From assembly GCA_012295275.1 (NCBI GenBank), contig CM022665.1:20882150-20935649 (forward strand): a DNA stretch of 53,500 nt, written 5' to 3'. The notes beneath the pieces were generated by a model, which worked only from the letters and a program-made list of their open reading frames with translations, made no database searches and had not been told where the DNA came from. The position numbers and the translations under genes were made by a program. Below, piece by piece: positions 35,076-46,426 of this stretch; within the stretch, counting starts at the first letter, position 1, and the number at the start of each line of letters is the position of its first letter. Source of the stretch: Chrysomallon squamiferum. Taxonomy: Eukaryota > Mollusca > Gastropoda > Neomphalida > Peltospiridae.

Positions 35076-35326
35076 TTGGACGAATAATTACACCAAGACG
35101 TGTTTGGTTGTTGTTCTCTTGTGAAGATTTATATGTCATTTTGTATCATGTGAAAACCGGGCTGGGTCCGCCGAAAATTAAACGTTTAGGAGATGATATT
35201 TTGAAATTAAACAAAAATGATTTCTTGCTAATGATCAGCTAAATCGTAAATTTGTTAACATAAAAATTTAATTGTTCGAGTTAATAGCAGTCTTTTATTT
35301 TATTATTAACAAATCATATTATCGTC

Positions 35327-35330
<4 letters not shown>

Positions 35331-35406
<76 letters not shown>
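35331..35406. repeat. Long (CT)n microsatellite
   Basis: About 38 CT units, nearly the same length as the tract at 34136-34212. Confidence 0.95.
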
Positions 35407-35411
<5 letters not shown>

Positions 35412-35929
35412 GTTTTTACATTTATTATCCTACTTTACCAAAAGACGAAAGAAAAATGTATATTTATACCTGCATTCTCATTTCTTACTTTACTTTCTCA
35501 GTTGTTATTCGTATACAAATTCTGAATTATCATGTACATGTTCAATCATATATTTGTAACAAATGACAAATTTTCAATAATATTTAAATTATGCATATGT
35601 TTATATATATATATATAATACGAATGTACATTTGTCCAGTATTTGAATGGTTGATTGGTGAATAAAATTTTGTAATTATATCGAAAATGTTAATTTTACT
35701 GTCTACATTAAAGTACAATTAGGTGAGCACAAATTAATGCAGGTAATGCAGTTTAAGTTCTCCAGTTAAAAATTTATGTCTGGCCACTGCACAAAGCTTA
35801 CAATGACCGAACCGAGGAAAATGCGTCCTGAGATTTTTTAAGGGGTTGTTTCCCTTATACATTCATAAACGGCCTGTGTTAAAAATCCGCTTGCATTGTT
35901 TGGAAGTGCTGAGTAAAAGAACGAGAATA

Positions 35930-36170
35930 AACGCGAGAGAGAGAGAGAGAGAGAGAGAGTCAAAAGGAGAATATGTGAGAACACATGAAAAACTTTAACA
36001 AAAAAAATAAAAAATAAAAAAAGAACAATAAATTATAATAAATCTAAATAGAGCTTCGTTTATAAATAAATAAGTAAATGGCTAGACTGAAAGATATATA
36101 TAGAGAGAGATAGATATAGACTGATAGATATATAGATAGATAGATAGATAGATAGGTAGATAGATAGACA
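35930..36170. repeat. (GA)n and (GATA)n microsatellites
   Basis: GA units at 35935-35959 and GATA/TAGA units at about 36121-36171. Confidence 0.9.
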
Positions 36171-36476
36171 GATAAAAAAGAAATAAAATAATGTAATACA
36201 TTTATTGCTCATATTAATACTATTACTATTATTCCTATTCTTAGTGCTACTACTACGATTTCAACAGTAAGAACATATATAATTAAAACAACAACTACTA
36301 TTACTACAATCCATTATTATTACAACGGGGCAGTGGGTACGTCATGACTGATCGTTGGGAATCACTTTTATATCTATTGTATATATGTTGTAATATTTGT
36401 GAGGTAAATATATCTCAGTAATTAATTTAAACCGAAAATGACAATGAAAACAACCATTAAAAATAATAATAATAAT

Positions 36477-36543
36477 AACTAAACTAAACTAAACTAAACT
36501 AAACTAAACTAAACTAAACTAAAATAAAATAAAATAAAATAAA
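36477..36543. repeat. (AAACT)n passing into (AAAAT)n
   Basis: About nine pentanucleotides of AAACT are followed by about four of AAAAT, a one-base shift of the repeat unit. Confidence 0.95.
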
Positions 36544-36768
36544 ACCCTTCAAATTTAGCAGTTTTAATGATAAATAAAATGCTTACTATTAATTAAATGA
36601 TTTAGAAATATTTGACGGATCAGTTCTCTAGTACTTTACAATGTGTTAATGAATTAAAAATATAAAATAAAATATATTAAGAACATTTTTTACACTATCG
36701 TAGAAACCAAAATTTGAAACAAAACGTATAGAGGTAGACACCACTATGGAGTGAGTTGACTGTTTTCT

Positions 36769-36776
36769 TATAAATA
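36769..36776 (+). promoter_or_regulatory. TATA-like box of the U4 gene
   Basis: TATAAATA lies at -29 to -22 relative to the inferred U4 start. A proximal sequence element is expected about 25 bases farther up, but no consensus for this lineage is known to me. In many animals TATA marks Pol III snRNA genes, so its presence at a U4 gene is worth noting. Confidence 0.4.
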
Positions 36777-36797
36777 ACTGAAAATTATGACCTCGTC

Positions 36798-36938
36798 AGT
36801 TTTGCGCAGTGGCGATACCGTAGCCAGTGAGGTTTATCCGAGGCGTGGTTATTGCTATTTGAAAACTATTCCCAATACCCAGAACTGACGCCCTTAACTG
36901 GGCGGTAAGTTCAATTTTTGATAGCCCCTACGGGGGCA
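36798..36938 (+). ncRNA. U4: U4 spliceosomal snRNA
   Basis: About 141 nt, collinear with animal U4. The 5' region (AGTTTTGCGCAGTGGC) is followed by the kink-turn stem-loop that binds SNU13/15.5K (GTAGCC, AGTGAGG, TTTAT, CCGAGGC). The U6-pairing TTGCTATTTGAAAACTATTC comes next, then CCAATACC. A central stem pairs 36882-36886 with 36908-36912 and 36890-36893 with 36900-36903. The Sm site AATTTTTGA is at 36913-36921, identical to human. The 3' hairpin has a UACG loop (GCCCC-UACG-GGGGC, 36924-36937). Stems differ from human sequence but keep pairing, which argues for a functional gene rather than a pseudogene. It lacks a poly(A) tail. It acts in the U4/U6.U5 tri-snRNP. Ends were set by analogy. 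Confidence 0.96.
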
Positions 36939-38005
36939 AATCTACAACCAAAAATAAGAAGAATATCTATTTATTTTTAACACAATTTTGTTTATGCGTT
37001 ATACGTGTTTGTGACAGAAAACTAATTAGAAATCTATATAAATTTCCTTTTTACAAAATAGAAAATAAATATTCTTTATGTTTATAATGTGTTTGTTTAT
37101 TCCTGTTACGTCTGTCCTTTTGATTGCTTCAGTATTGTTGCTTCAGTTATATTATAAATTTAATTATGATAATAATTCATATATTTACAGTTTCATTAAT
37201 ACAAATTATTCTGTACAGTTTCTGTTATATGCTGTGAAAAGACAAAGTTCACAAACTGCACGTGCATTGTGAGAAGTGAAAAATGAATAAGAAGGTAGAG
37301 GATTTTAAGACTAGACTAAAATAATTATACAGATCTGACAAGAAGAAAAGTTATTAGCGTAATAGATAAAAGAAACAAATATATAAATAAATAAAGTAAG
37401 TAAGTGAGTAACTAAATTTAGTTATTTATTTCCAGTCCTTATACATTTCTGTTTTAATAAATGTATATTTGTGCATCGTCCAAAGTCCTTATTACACAGT
37501 ATAATGGGAACGCAAATGTGCATGCACGTTCATAAATGAAAAGCGGAAAGAAAAAGAAAAGAAAAAGAAATTAAAACTAATAAAGCTTGAGACTAGATAT
37601 AACACTTTTAAATCTTTAGTTTGGAGGAATGCTTTATTTTCATTATTATAATTATTATTGTTGTTGTTGTTGTTAATATTTTTGTTTATATAATAATCTA
37701 CGTAGAGGGTAGATGATAAATATTTAAACTGACGGTTAAATAGATTGATAGTATTAAGAATTATTATAAATTGACTTATTTTGAAACGTACTTTGCTGGA
37801 AAAAATACAATAAATAAATAAAGAAAGAAAAATAGAAAATAATGAAAAGAAAAACAGAAGAACGAAAGAATCAACTCGAAACATTAATAAAGAAACATAA
37901 AAAGTGGAAATCGGTGAGAAGGTAAATGTTACATAACAACGAAGATTTATATTATCACATATCAGATACTTAGCATTATGTTTTTTACTGTTAAAATCAC
38001 TGCCT

Positions 38006-38075
38006 CCATATTAGGAAATACTCTTAACGCAAAGAGAGATGTTTCATGTTAGAGCCGTGAGTATCATTTGGAATG
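38006..38075 (+). promoter_or_regulatory. CArG box and TEAD-type site upstream of the vestigial-like gene
   Basis: CCATATTAGG (38006-38015) matches the SRF/MEF CArG consensus. GGAATG (38070-38075) is the M-CAT/TEAD core. They lie about 0.75 kb before the vestigial-like start. A few CArG matches are expected by chance in this window, so this is suggestive only. Confidence 0.25.
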
Positions 38076-38159
38076 GAAAATAACCGGAAAATATTTGTTA
38101 GAATTCGAGAAAGAGCAACATGTCAAAGATTTATTGTGGACGAAGAAGCAGAAGAAAAA

Positions 38160-38235
38160 AAATTAAAAGAAGAAGAAGAAGAAGAAGACGAAAAAAGAAG
38201 AAGAAGAAGAAGAAGACGAAGACGAAGAAAACGAA
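38160..38235. repeat. (AAG)n-rich tract
   Basis: GAA/AAG triplets with ACG interruptions, about 75 bases. Confidence 0.9.
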
Positions 38236-38479
38236 TATAAAGAAGAAACTAGCTAATGTGTTTCTCTGTTGGGAGTTTTAACATTTTAAACTAAGATATT
38301 TTAAGAAGCACGTAATTATATCATTTCTAAAATAGTTTCGATTCCGTTATATTTGTGTTGCATTAATTTTAATAAAATCGACTTTTGTGTCATTTATGAA
38401 ATCTTAGGTTGTCATTCTCCCTGATTATATCAAATTGTTCTCTGAAATTAAGCCTTCCCAAAATATCTCTCTTTCCACG

Positions 38480-38785
38480 CAAACATCAAGCAAAACAAAC
38501 ACGACAAACAATACGCTTTTCGAAAGCTCCAGATTGCTGGCACTCCGGGAGAAAGCAAACCATCTCTCGTCCGCTCTCATTCGTTAATCTCATACGTCAG
38601 TCTTGGTACTGGGCGGAGCTAACGCCAGCACCGCCTGGAGCCATGGGCTAGATCAATAATGAGATTTGTTTCAGGACCACGCCCCGAGAATTCGAATCGC
38701 GAAGAAATACAATTAAGTCTTGACATGGAGTATCTGAGTGTATGTGGGTGAAAGAAATAGCCGCTGTCTTGTAGCTTTTTTTGAC
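38480..38785 (+). promoter_or_regulatory. Probable promoter and 5' untranslated region of the vestigial-like gene
   Basis: A CpG-bearing, higher-G+C block precedes the ATG at 38786. It contains GGGCGGAGC (38610) and CCACGCCCC (38678), typical GC/Sp-KLF words. No clear TATA box is seen. The plus frame at 38409-38651 is treated as untranslated sequence. Confidence 0.5.
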
Positions 38786-38863
38786 ATGAGCTGCATGGAT
38801 CTTATGTATCAATTTTATTCTCCGTATTTTCCTTACAAATCTTCGCCACCCGAAGATGTACAG
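38786..38863 (+). CDS. vg: Vestigial-like exon 1
   Basis: 26 codons from ATG to CAG, then the donor GTAAGA (38864), phase 0. The start was chosen because MSCMDLMYQ matches the family start and no upstream in-frame ATG is evident. Confidence 0.93.
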
Positions 38864-39702
38864 GTAAGAAGTTATTATATTATTTAATAATAATAATACT
38901 TAAATTTCTCAAGTCTTCTACGACTTCTTAATTGCACAGCAAACAGCACCGGAGAGAAACATACCAGATAAAAATCGTCCGCATTTCTCAGACTTCCAGC
39001 ATCTTTGCAGTTTTCTCTCTTACACATCTACTGCTCCGTAAGCTATAAATTCCTAGCAGAGAAAAATGCCCATGACACATGAACTGCGTAGAATTTTGCT
39101 TGGCATTGTTTAATAAGAATGTTAACATTTCAGAAATTCGGCTTGCCGTCCATGTACGATACCCCCGCCTCTGCTGGTCATTTCTTAGAGTCTACTCCTC
39201 AAGCTGGGGAGAAGGAGTTAGAGCAGGAACGGGAAAACCACCCGAAGGGTTCGCAGTACTTGAATCCGAATTGTTTGTTGTTGACGTATTTTTCTGGAGA
39301 TACGGCCGCGGTGGTGGATGAGCATTTTTCACGTGCTCTCAGTCAACCCAGTAGTTACACACTGGACAGAAATGTTGGACCTAAATCCTGTCCAAGATCA
39401 GGTAAGATATTGTTTTATATTTTACACACACACGTACACACACACACACACACACACTAGTGAACACATATACTTACAGACAGACGTACACAGGCACGCA
39501 CGCATATATATGTTTGTGTGTGTATCTATCTGTCTATCTTTCTATCTATCTATCTACCTACCTATATATAAACACACACATATGTAGATAGATAAATATG
39601 TGTATATACATGCATAATAGAATTATGTATAAAATATTCATTCATCCTGAAATACACAGAAAAACAAGCAATAATAGTATATGCGCACATACACGTCCAT
39701 GA

Positions 39703-39733
<31 letters not shown>

Positions 39734-39792
39734 ATTTAAGTTATAAATACATTTACCTAAATCCGTATATACAAACAGAAACAGACACACAA

Positions 39793-39847
<55 letters not shown>

Positions 39848-41173
39848 AATATTTGAACATATATAAACTGATAACAAATAGTTAATGATGTATATATAGA
39901 TAGACTTATAAAATTTAAGCTTATGAAGTTTCTTTAATGCGGGTAATGAAAATTATGTTTCAAAATCATGAGAATCATGCACAGAACGAAAGGAACAAAC
40001 ACATTGTTTGTGTTCTTACTTTTTAGTTTGTTTTAAGCTGTCTTAAAGGTTTAGCATTTTTACAATACAATCATCGAGTATAACGAATTCAAAAAATTAT
40101 ACTTAGAATATACTATTACTTGCTTTTAAAAGAATTCTTTTTCATTTTTTTTTTTTTTTTTTGCATTTTACTCAGTATTAAAAGGATATTAGTTACATTT
40201 AACAAGTAATAAATATAGTGATATTTAAATTTAACTCAGTAAAATAATGAAATTATTTATATTTAAAGTAGTATTAAAATATTATTTACATTCGTTGCAG
40301 TAAATATTGATTTTACTACTTTTATGTAACTAGTAATATAATGATATTATTTACATTTAATTCAGTATTATAATGATATTACTTACATTTAACTCAATAC
40401 TATAATACCGAGAAAATTATTTAGTCTAACCTAGAAGTGTAATGATAGTATCTGCATTTAGCTTTGTATTATAATGATATCACTTAACTTAATGTGTTAA
40501 TAATTAGTTTTTAATTAAACACGTCAATTTTACTTAATATTTTATTCCTTAGGTTTTAATATATATATATATCATTCAGACTTTACTTAAAATGTCATTA
40601 CTTAGAATTCACTTAAAATATTATTATTTAATTTAATATTACATAGTTCAGAGAGTGTATATTAATTTCGCTTAATATAAAATTACTTAGTTTTAACAGA
40701 AATATGTTAACTATTTCTTTGTTTTATTTCATGTTTTATTATTTACAACTTAAATACTTAGCTTTTACTTTATATATCTTATTTTTATATTTAATATAAA
40801 TCTGAGTTTTACTTATTATATTATACATCAGTTACGAAAATAATATTTAGTTTTTATTATATAACTTAGTTTTTTACTGTTGAATTACTCAGTTTAGGAA
40901 AATAATACTTAGTTTTTCTTAGTTAATATGATGTTACAGAATTTTTTCTTAATATAATTATTTAGGTTTTATTTAATATGACATTTTATTTAATATTATA
41001 TTACATAGAATTGTACTTGCATAACAATATTTAATTATACTGAGTATATAATTACTTAGAGCTTTTAATAATTTAAAAAAAATTAATTAATTTTAATTTT
41101 ACTTATTCTATAATTTCATTAATCTTTTTTCTTGTAATTTTTTTTATTTTGCTATTAATTCTAGAGCTAAGAT

Positions 41174-41208
<35 letters not shown>

Positions 41209-41331
41209 TTCTGTTTAAAACATTTTAGACAAATGAGACAGATTTTTTCAGTCTTATTCTTTTCTTCTGATGTGTTAAATAAAACAATGTCAATGTAAAA
41301 TTAAATAAATCACTTAAAATGAAAAAAAAAA

Positions 41332-41363
<32 letters not shown>

Positions 41364-41475
41364 GTATCTTACAATTATTTCTTGACTTTCCATTTCGGTA
41401 AGAAATTAACTGATGCAAAATAAAAAAAAATGAAAACGAAAGAAAAAAGATCGAAAACAAGATTTATAGAAATGG

Positions 41476-41544
<69 letters not shown>

Positions 41545-42265
41545 AAAGCAGCAACAATTAAATATATAACTTTTTTATTTTCGTTTCTAATAAAAAAAAA
41601 TATTTTTTTATTCTGTCTTTTCCACACATACAAACTATAAATATTTTTAACTTACGCACACACTCACTTAACCCGGCTCTTAAAGCCTGAAAATAAACAC
41701 AAGCAGAAACCGAGCGTTCAAAATGCAATTTGTCAGGCTGTAAAACACGGCGTTAATAATTACATTCAATAAACATAAATACGTTTAGGAGGGAGCAGAA
41801 GATTGCGCGGATAAATCGCGCGAAACCGCGGCACTTGGAAAGCTATTCAAGGGGCGATCACTCACATCATGGTTATCTCTCAATTAACGTCACACTTCGA
41901 GTTTGATACGCTGCAACACGTGGCCGCTCCGTCCAAACACTAGACCGCGGCTCTAATATCGCTGATGACACTCACCCCAGGGAAAGTGATGATAGGGACC
42001 CCGACTAGGCCCCAGGGGAGAGATGTGAATGAAATTAATCCGGTTTGTTCAGCTGCTTTTCACATGTTAGATCTGTAATGAGGTGATTATTTTGAAAAGA
42101 AAATACAAGACTTGTCTGTGTCTTTTTAAAAACGATTTTCTTCTTTCTCTACAGACAGCGTAATTTTTTTCTTTTTTTTTCTTTAAAATCTCTGCTTTCT
42201 TCTTCTTCTTCTTCATTTTACTGTTATTGCTGTTGTCATTGTTATTGTTAGTAGTACTGGAATTG

Positions 42266-42308
<43 letters not shown>

Positions 42309-42760
42309 GTAGAAGTATTATTAGTAATATTAATATTAGTAGTAATAGCAATAGTAAAAGTCGTAGCAGCAGCAACAATAGTAGTAGTAGCAATAATAAT
42401 AATAGTAGTAGCAACAGCAACAGTAGTAGTAGTAGTAACGGAAGCAGCAGCAGCAGTAGTAGTAGTATTAGTAGTAACAATAATAACTTATACTACTCCT
42501 CCAACCCCAATTTAATGTTATGCAAAAAGTGGATAGAAGAAGATTAGTTTCAAAATTGGAACCTGTAAAATTTATGAATAATAAAACACAATTTGCAGTT
42601 TCTGTGTAATTATTCTTAGATGTTTTATGAAGAAATATTTTCAGATAATTAACACGGGATCATAAAGTATAAACGCTGGATTAATAAATAAATACATATA
42701 TTGCATGTATTTAACAAAGAACAACAGTAAAGATATTTCATTTTTGTTTGGAATTTTTAT

Positions 42761-42794
<34 letters not shown>

Positions 42795-43305
42795 CATTCT
42801 ACAATTTGCACACATTATATTGTCAAGTAACCCGTAAAAGACATGATGATGATGATGATAAGATTGACTGTAATGGTTGCAATGATGATGTTGTGACTAC
42901 AACTGCTGTTATTCAGTACTACTACAACTAAAATCACTACTACCTCAGCTATTACTACCATGACTATTACTACTACTATTAATACAACATCTGCTATTAC
43001 TACTACAATTACTGCATCTAGTCCTACTACTGTTATTAGTGGTACCACTACTATTTGTTTGTTTTGGGTTTTTTGTTTTAGTACTGTATGTATGTTTACA
43101 AAACGTATATTAATCTGTAACGTCAGCTGTCTTTTTTTTTCTTTTTACAAGAAACCGAAAATTAACCCTTTATCTGCTACACACATCTTATCTTTATGTT
43201 TATGAGGAAATTAACTTGCTGACAGAGTCTAAATGAATAGTAATGGGGAAAAAACCCTGTCTATTCTGCTACTGCTGGTGTTTTGTAAACGACAACAACA
43301 ACAAC

Positions 43306-43344
<39 letters not shown>

Positions 43345-45743
43345 CTTAACTCATAAAATAAAGAAGAAGAAAAAGAGAAGAAATAAAAAAAGAGACCAAA
43401 AAGAAAAAAGAAAAGAAAAGAAAAAGGTCAAACAACAACAATAAATATTGGTTGTATTTTTGTCTCTCTTTTATCTGGAAATCTACATAGGTCGTGAAAT
43501 AAAATAAAACGAAACAACACAAACTGATAAAATGAAATGAGAATATATTAGGAGTGATATAAAACTAAAATATGCTTTTCCTGAACTAACATACTAACGC
43601 CGCGAACAGACAAAATGATAGATTACATAGATCACATATATACATTTACATATTTTTATAAAGTAATAAATGTTTGTGAATCATATTTAAGATTCTGCCG
43701 AACACGCGCGCACACCAACATACTTACATACATACACACACACACAAACACACACACACATATATAATTATATGTATTATTGATACGTTTTACATGTTAC
43801 CCTTGTTCATTAACAATCCTTTTAATCTGATTAACAAACTTTTACTATTTTATTTCGGTGAGGGAACAGAAAAAAAAAATATATATATATAAAAAAATAT
43901 AGGAATATAAATAAAAAAAAAAAATGAGAGAAATATTTGAGAATAAGACGTTAATTTATGTATTTCACGGGTTTATATATATATATATATATATATATTG
44001 ATTGCTTTTTTCATTTTATTCTAAATTATAATAAAATTTGTATAAAAACTGAAGTACATTGGATGATTAGCAACACAGTGCGAAAATAAATAAATAAATA
44101 AATAAAGTTCACTATTTACAAATTAATGTCAAAATGTTTATTACTAAAGATTAATGTATCTAGGAAAATCAGAAATTCTATTTGTGTTTTACTGTTGTCG
44201 TCGTCATCATTATTATCGTTGTTGTTGTTGTTTTGATATTTTATAGATCATTTTCGAGATTAAAAGTAAATTCAAATTCAAAAAAAAATAAAAAATAAAA
44301 AATAAAAAATTCCTAAAGTTTCACCCATATATTATTATCAAAAAATAACGCAGGATAATACTTTAAAATAATTTTTAAAAAATTAGAAGATGTTCTAAAA
44401 TACAGTACGGATAAAGATTAAAAATAAAAGTTTTACGAAAATGTGTTATATTTATCCACAACGAAATAAATAAATAAATGAAAAAAAAAAAAAAAAAAAA
44501 AAAAAAATAACGATAAAAATACTGAAGTAAAATAAATAAAGAAAGAAAGAAAGAAAAAAAGAAAAGAAAAAGAAAACAATGGAATTATAAAAACGTAGTA
44601 TAGTTCAAGTATATTTATATCACTCTATGTGAACATCGACACGCCTGCAGTTTTCTCTATTCATTTTAATGCCTAAAGCATTTGTTCCACTGATATATCT
44701 TTCCAAATATATTTCTAAATATTTTATTTATTTATTTATTTGTTTAGTTATTTATTTTATTATGTTGTTGATTATTTCTGATAATTGTCCCTTTATGTAT
44801 GTTCATTTGTCTTATGATTTATTGCATAGTTTTATTTACTGAGTTTCTTAAAAATAAAATAAAATTCATTGGTTGATTATAAAGATTATTTAAACTAGAT
44901 TTTATTTATTTCTTCTTCTTCTTATTATTATCATCATCATCATCATCATCATAATTACTACGACTGTTACTACTACTATTATTATCATTATCATCATCAT
45001 CATCATCATTATTTTGAAATAAATAGAAAATGATTTAATAATAATAATTAATAATAATAAAAAGAAGAAAAATAAAAACAGTTTTTTAACTAGGTCGCGA
45101 CGCATTAGTGAAAATGACCTTGATCGTGTGTAGTTTTTGGTGACGTCGATATTTGAACAACAACGATTGGCTAACTCGGGGATGTCAATGTTTAATGACG
45201 CCATCTTGTATCAATCCGGGATCGGCGTATACACACATGTAGCGATAATTCTAATCTCCGTCCATTTCTCAAGCTGATCTTATTCTATAAAAACAATAAC
45301 GCGAAAATTTTATTTTATGTTTGTTCGGGTTATGGTCAATTTTTCTGGCTATGAAAATTTCTCATGTTGTTTGGAATCGGCTTTATGAAGTTCCTAAACA
45401 CAGTTTGCGTTATAAGTGTTCATGCTTGCTTAGACTTTCTTATCCAAACACTATCTCGTCTCTAAAATCCCGAGTTTATCCGATAAACCTGAAAGGATGA
45501 AGAAAGTGGTTTTCCCATCCCTCGCGAATCCTACATTATTTGTCACATTGTTTTTGGCATACACACAAGACCGGGACAATTTTTTTTTTTTTTTGCTTTT
45601 AAATAGAAAAATATACGCTTTAGTTAAACACACTGAAAACAAACCAATCAAATACTCGCAGATTTATAACGGCAAATATCAGCTTTATGTTACTGCGTGC
45701 ATAAACTGATGGGTGCAGTATTGTAATTAATTTTTAAAATTTA

Positions 45744-45792
<49 letters not shown>

Positions 45793-46380
45793 TTTCAAAT
45801 TTTTCTCTTTTTGCTTCTACATTCTTTCTTCCACATTACCAGTAAACATTTTATTATCATAAGCGACACACACACGCACACATACAAAAAAAAAGAAGAG
45901 AAATACGTATCGTTACGTCACGTCTGTAATTTAGAAAATTTCACCCACTGAACTGTCGAGTGAGTGGAAGTAACAACTGCAGTGTTTGTCAAAGAGAACA
46001 CAGAAAGATATATACACCTATGTTGTACGTAATTAAACACGCCACTCCTAGTAGCAAAACGAGACGGAGTGATACACGAAAACCAGTTGTTCCGAGATGT
46101 CGGATTTTTTTTTTTTCCTCCAAATATCGACCTTCGACATCTTTTTTTTTACAGCGTGTTTTCGTCTTGTAACGAAACGCATTTCTTTCAAAGTCGACAT
46201 CACCGGCAGTTAAATTTATATACCTCGTTGTGCCTATAGTTTGTAAATTATCGCTTTGTATATATGTATTTCGGTGTCGGGAAAAAAAAGCTAATCTTAT
46301 ACATTTACAAATGAATTATTAAATAAGAAACTTTGATTTCCACAGTTAGAAAGATGGGTGAAAAGAAGAGAAAAAAAAAT

Positions 46381-46426
<46 letters not shown>

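Noticed and set aside
42067-42547. Long Leu-rich and Ser/Asn-rich frames on both strands
   Set aside because: Pure translation of ATT, AGT and AGC microsatellites; no non-repeat sequence supports coding.
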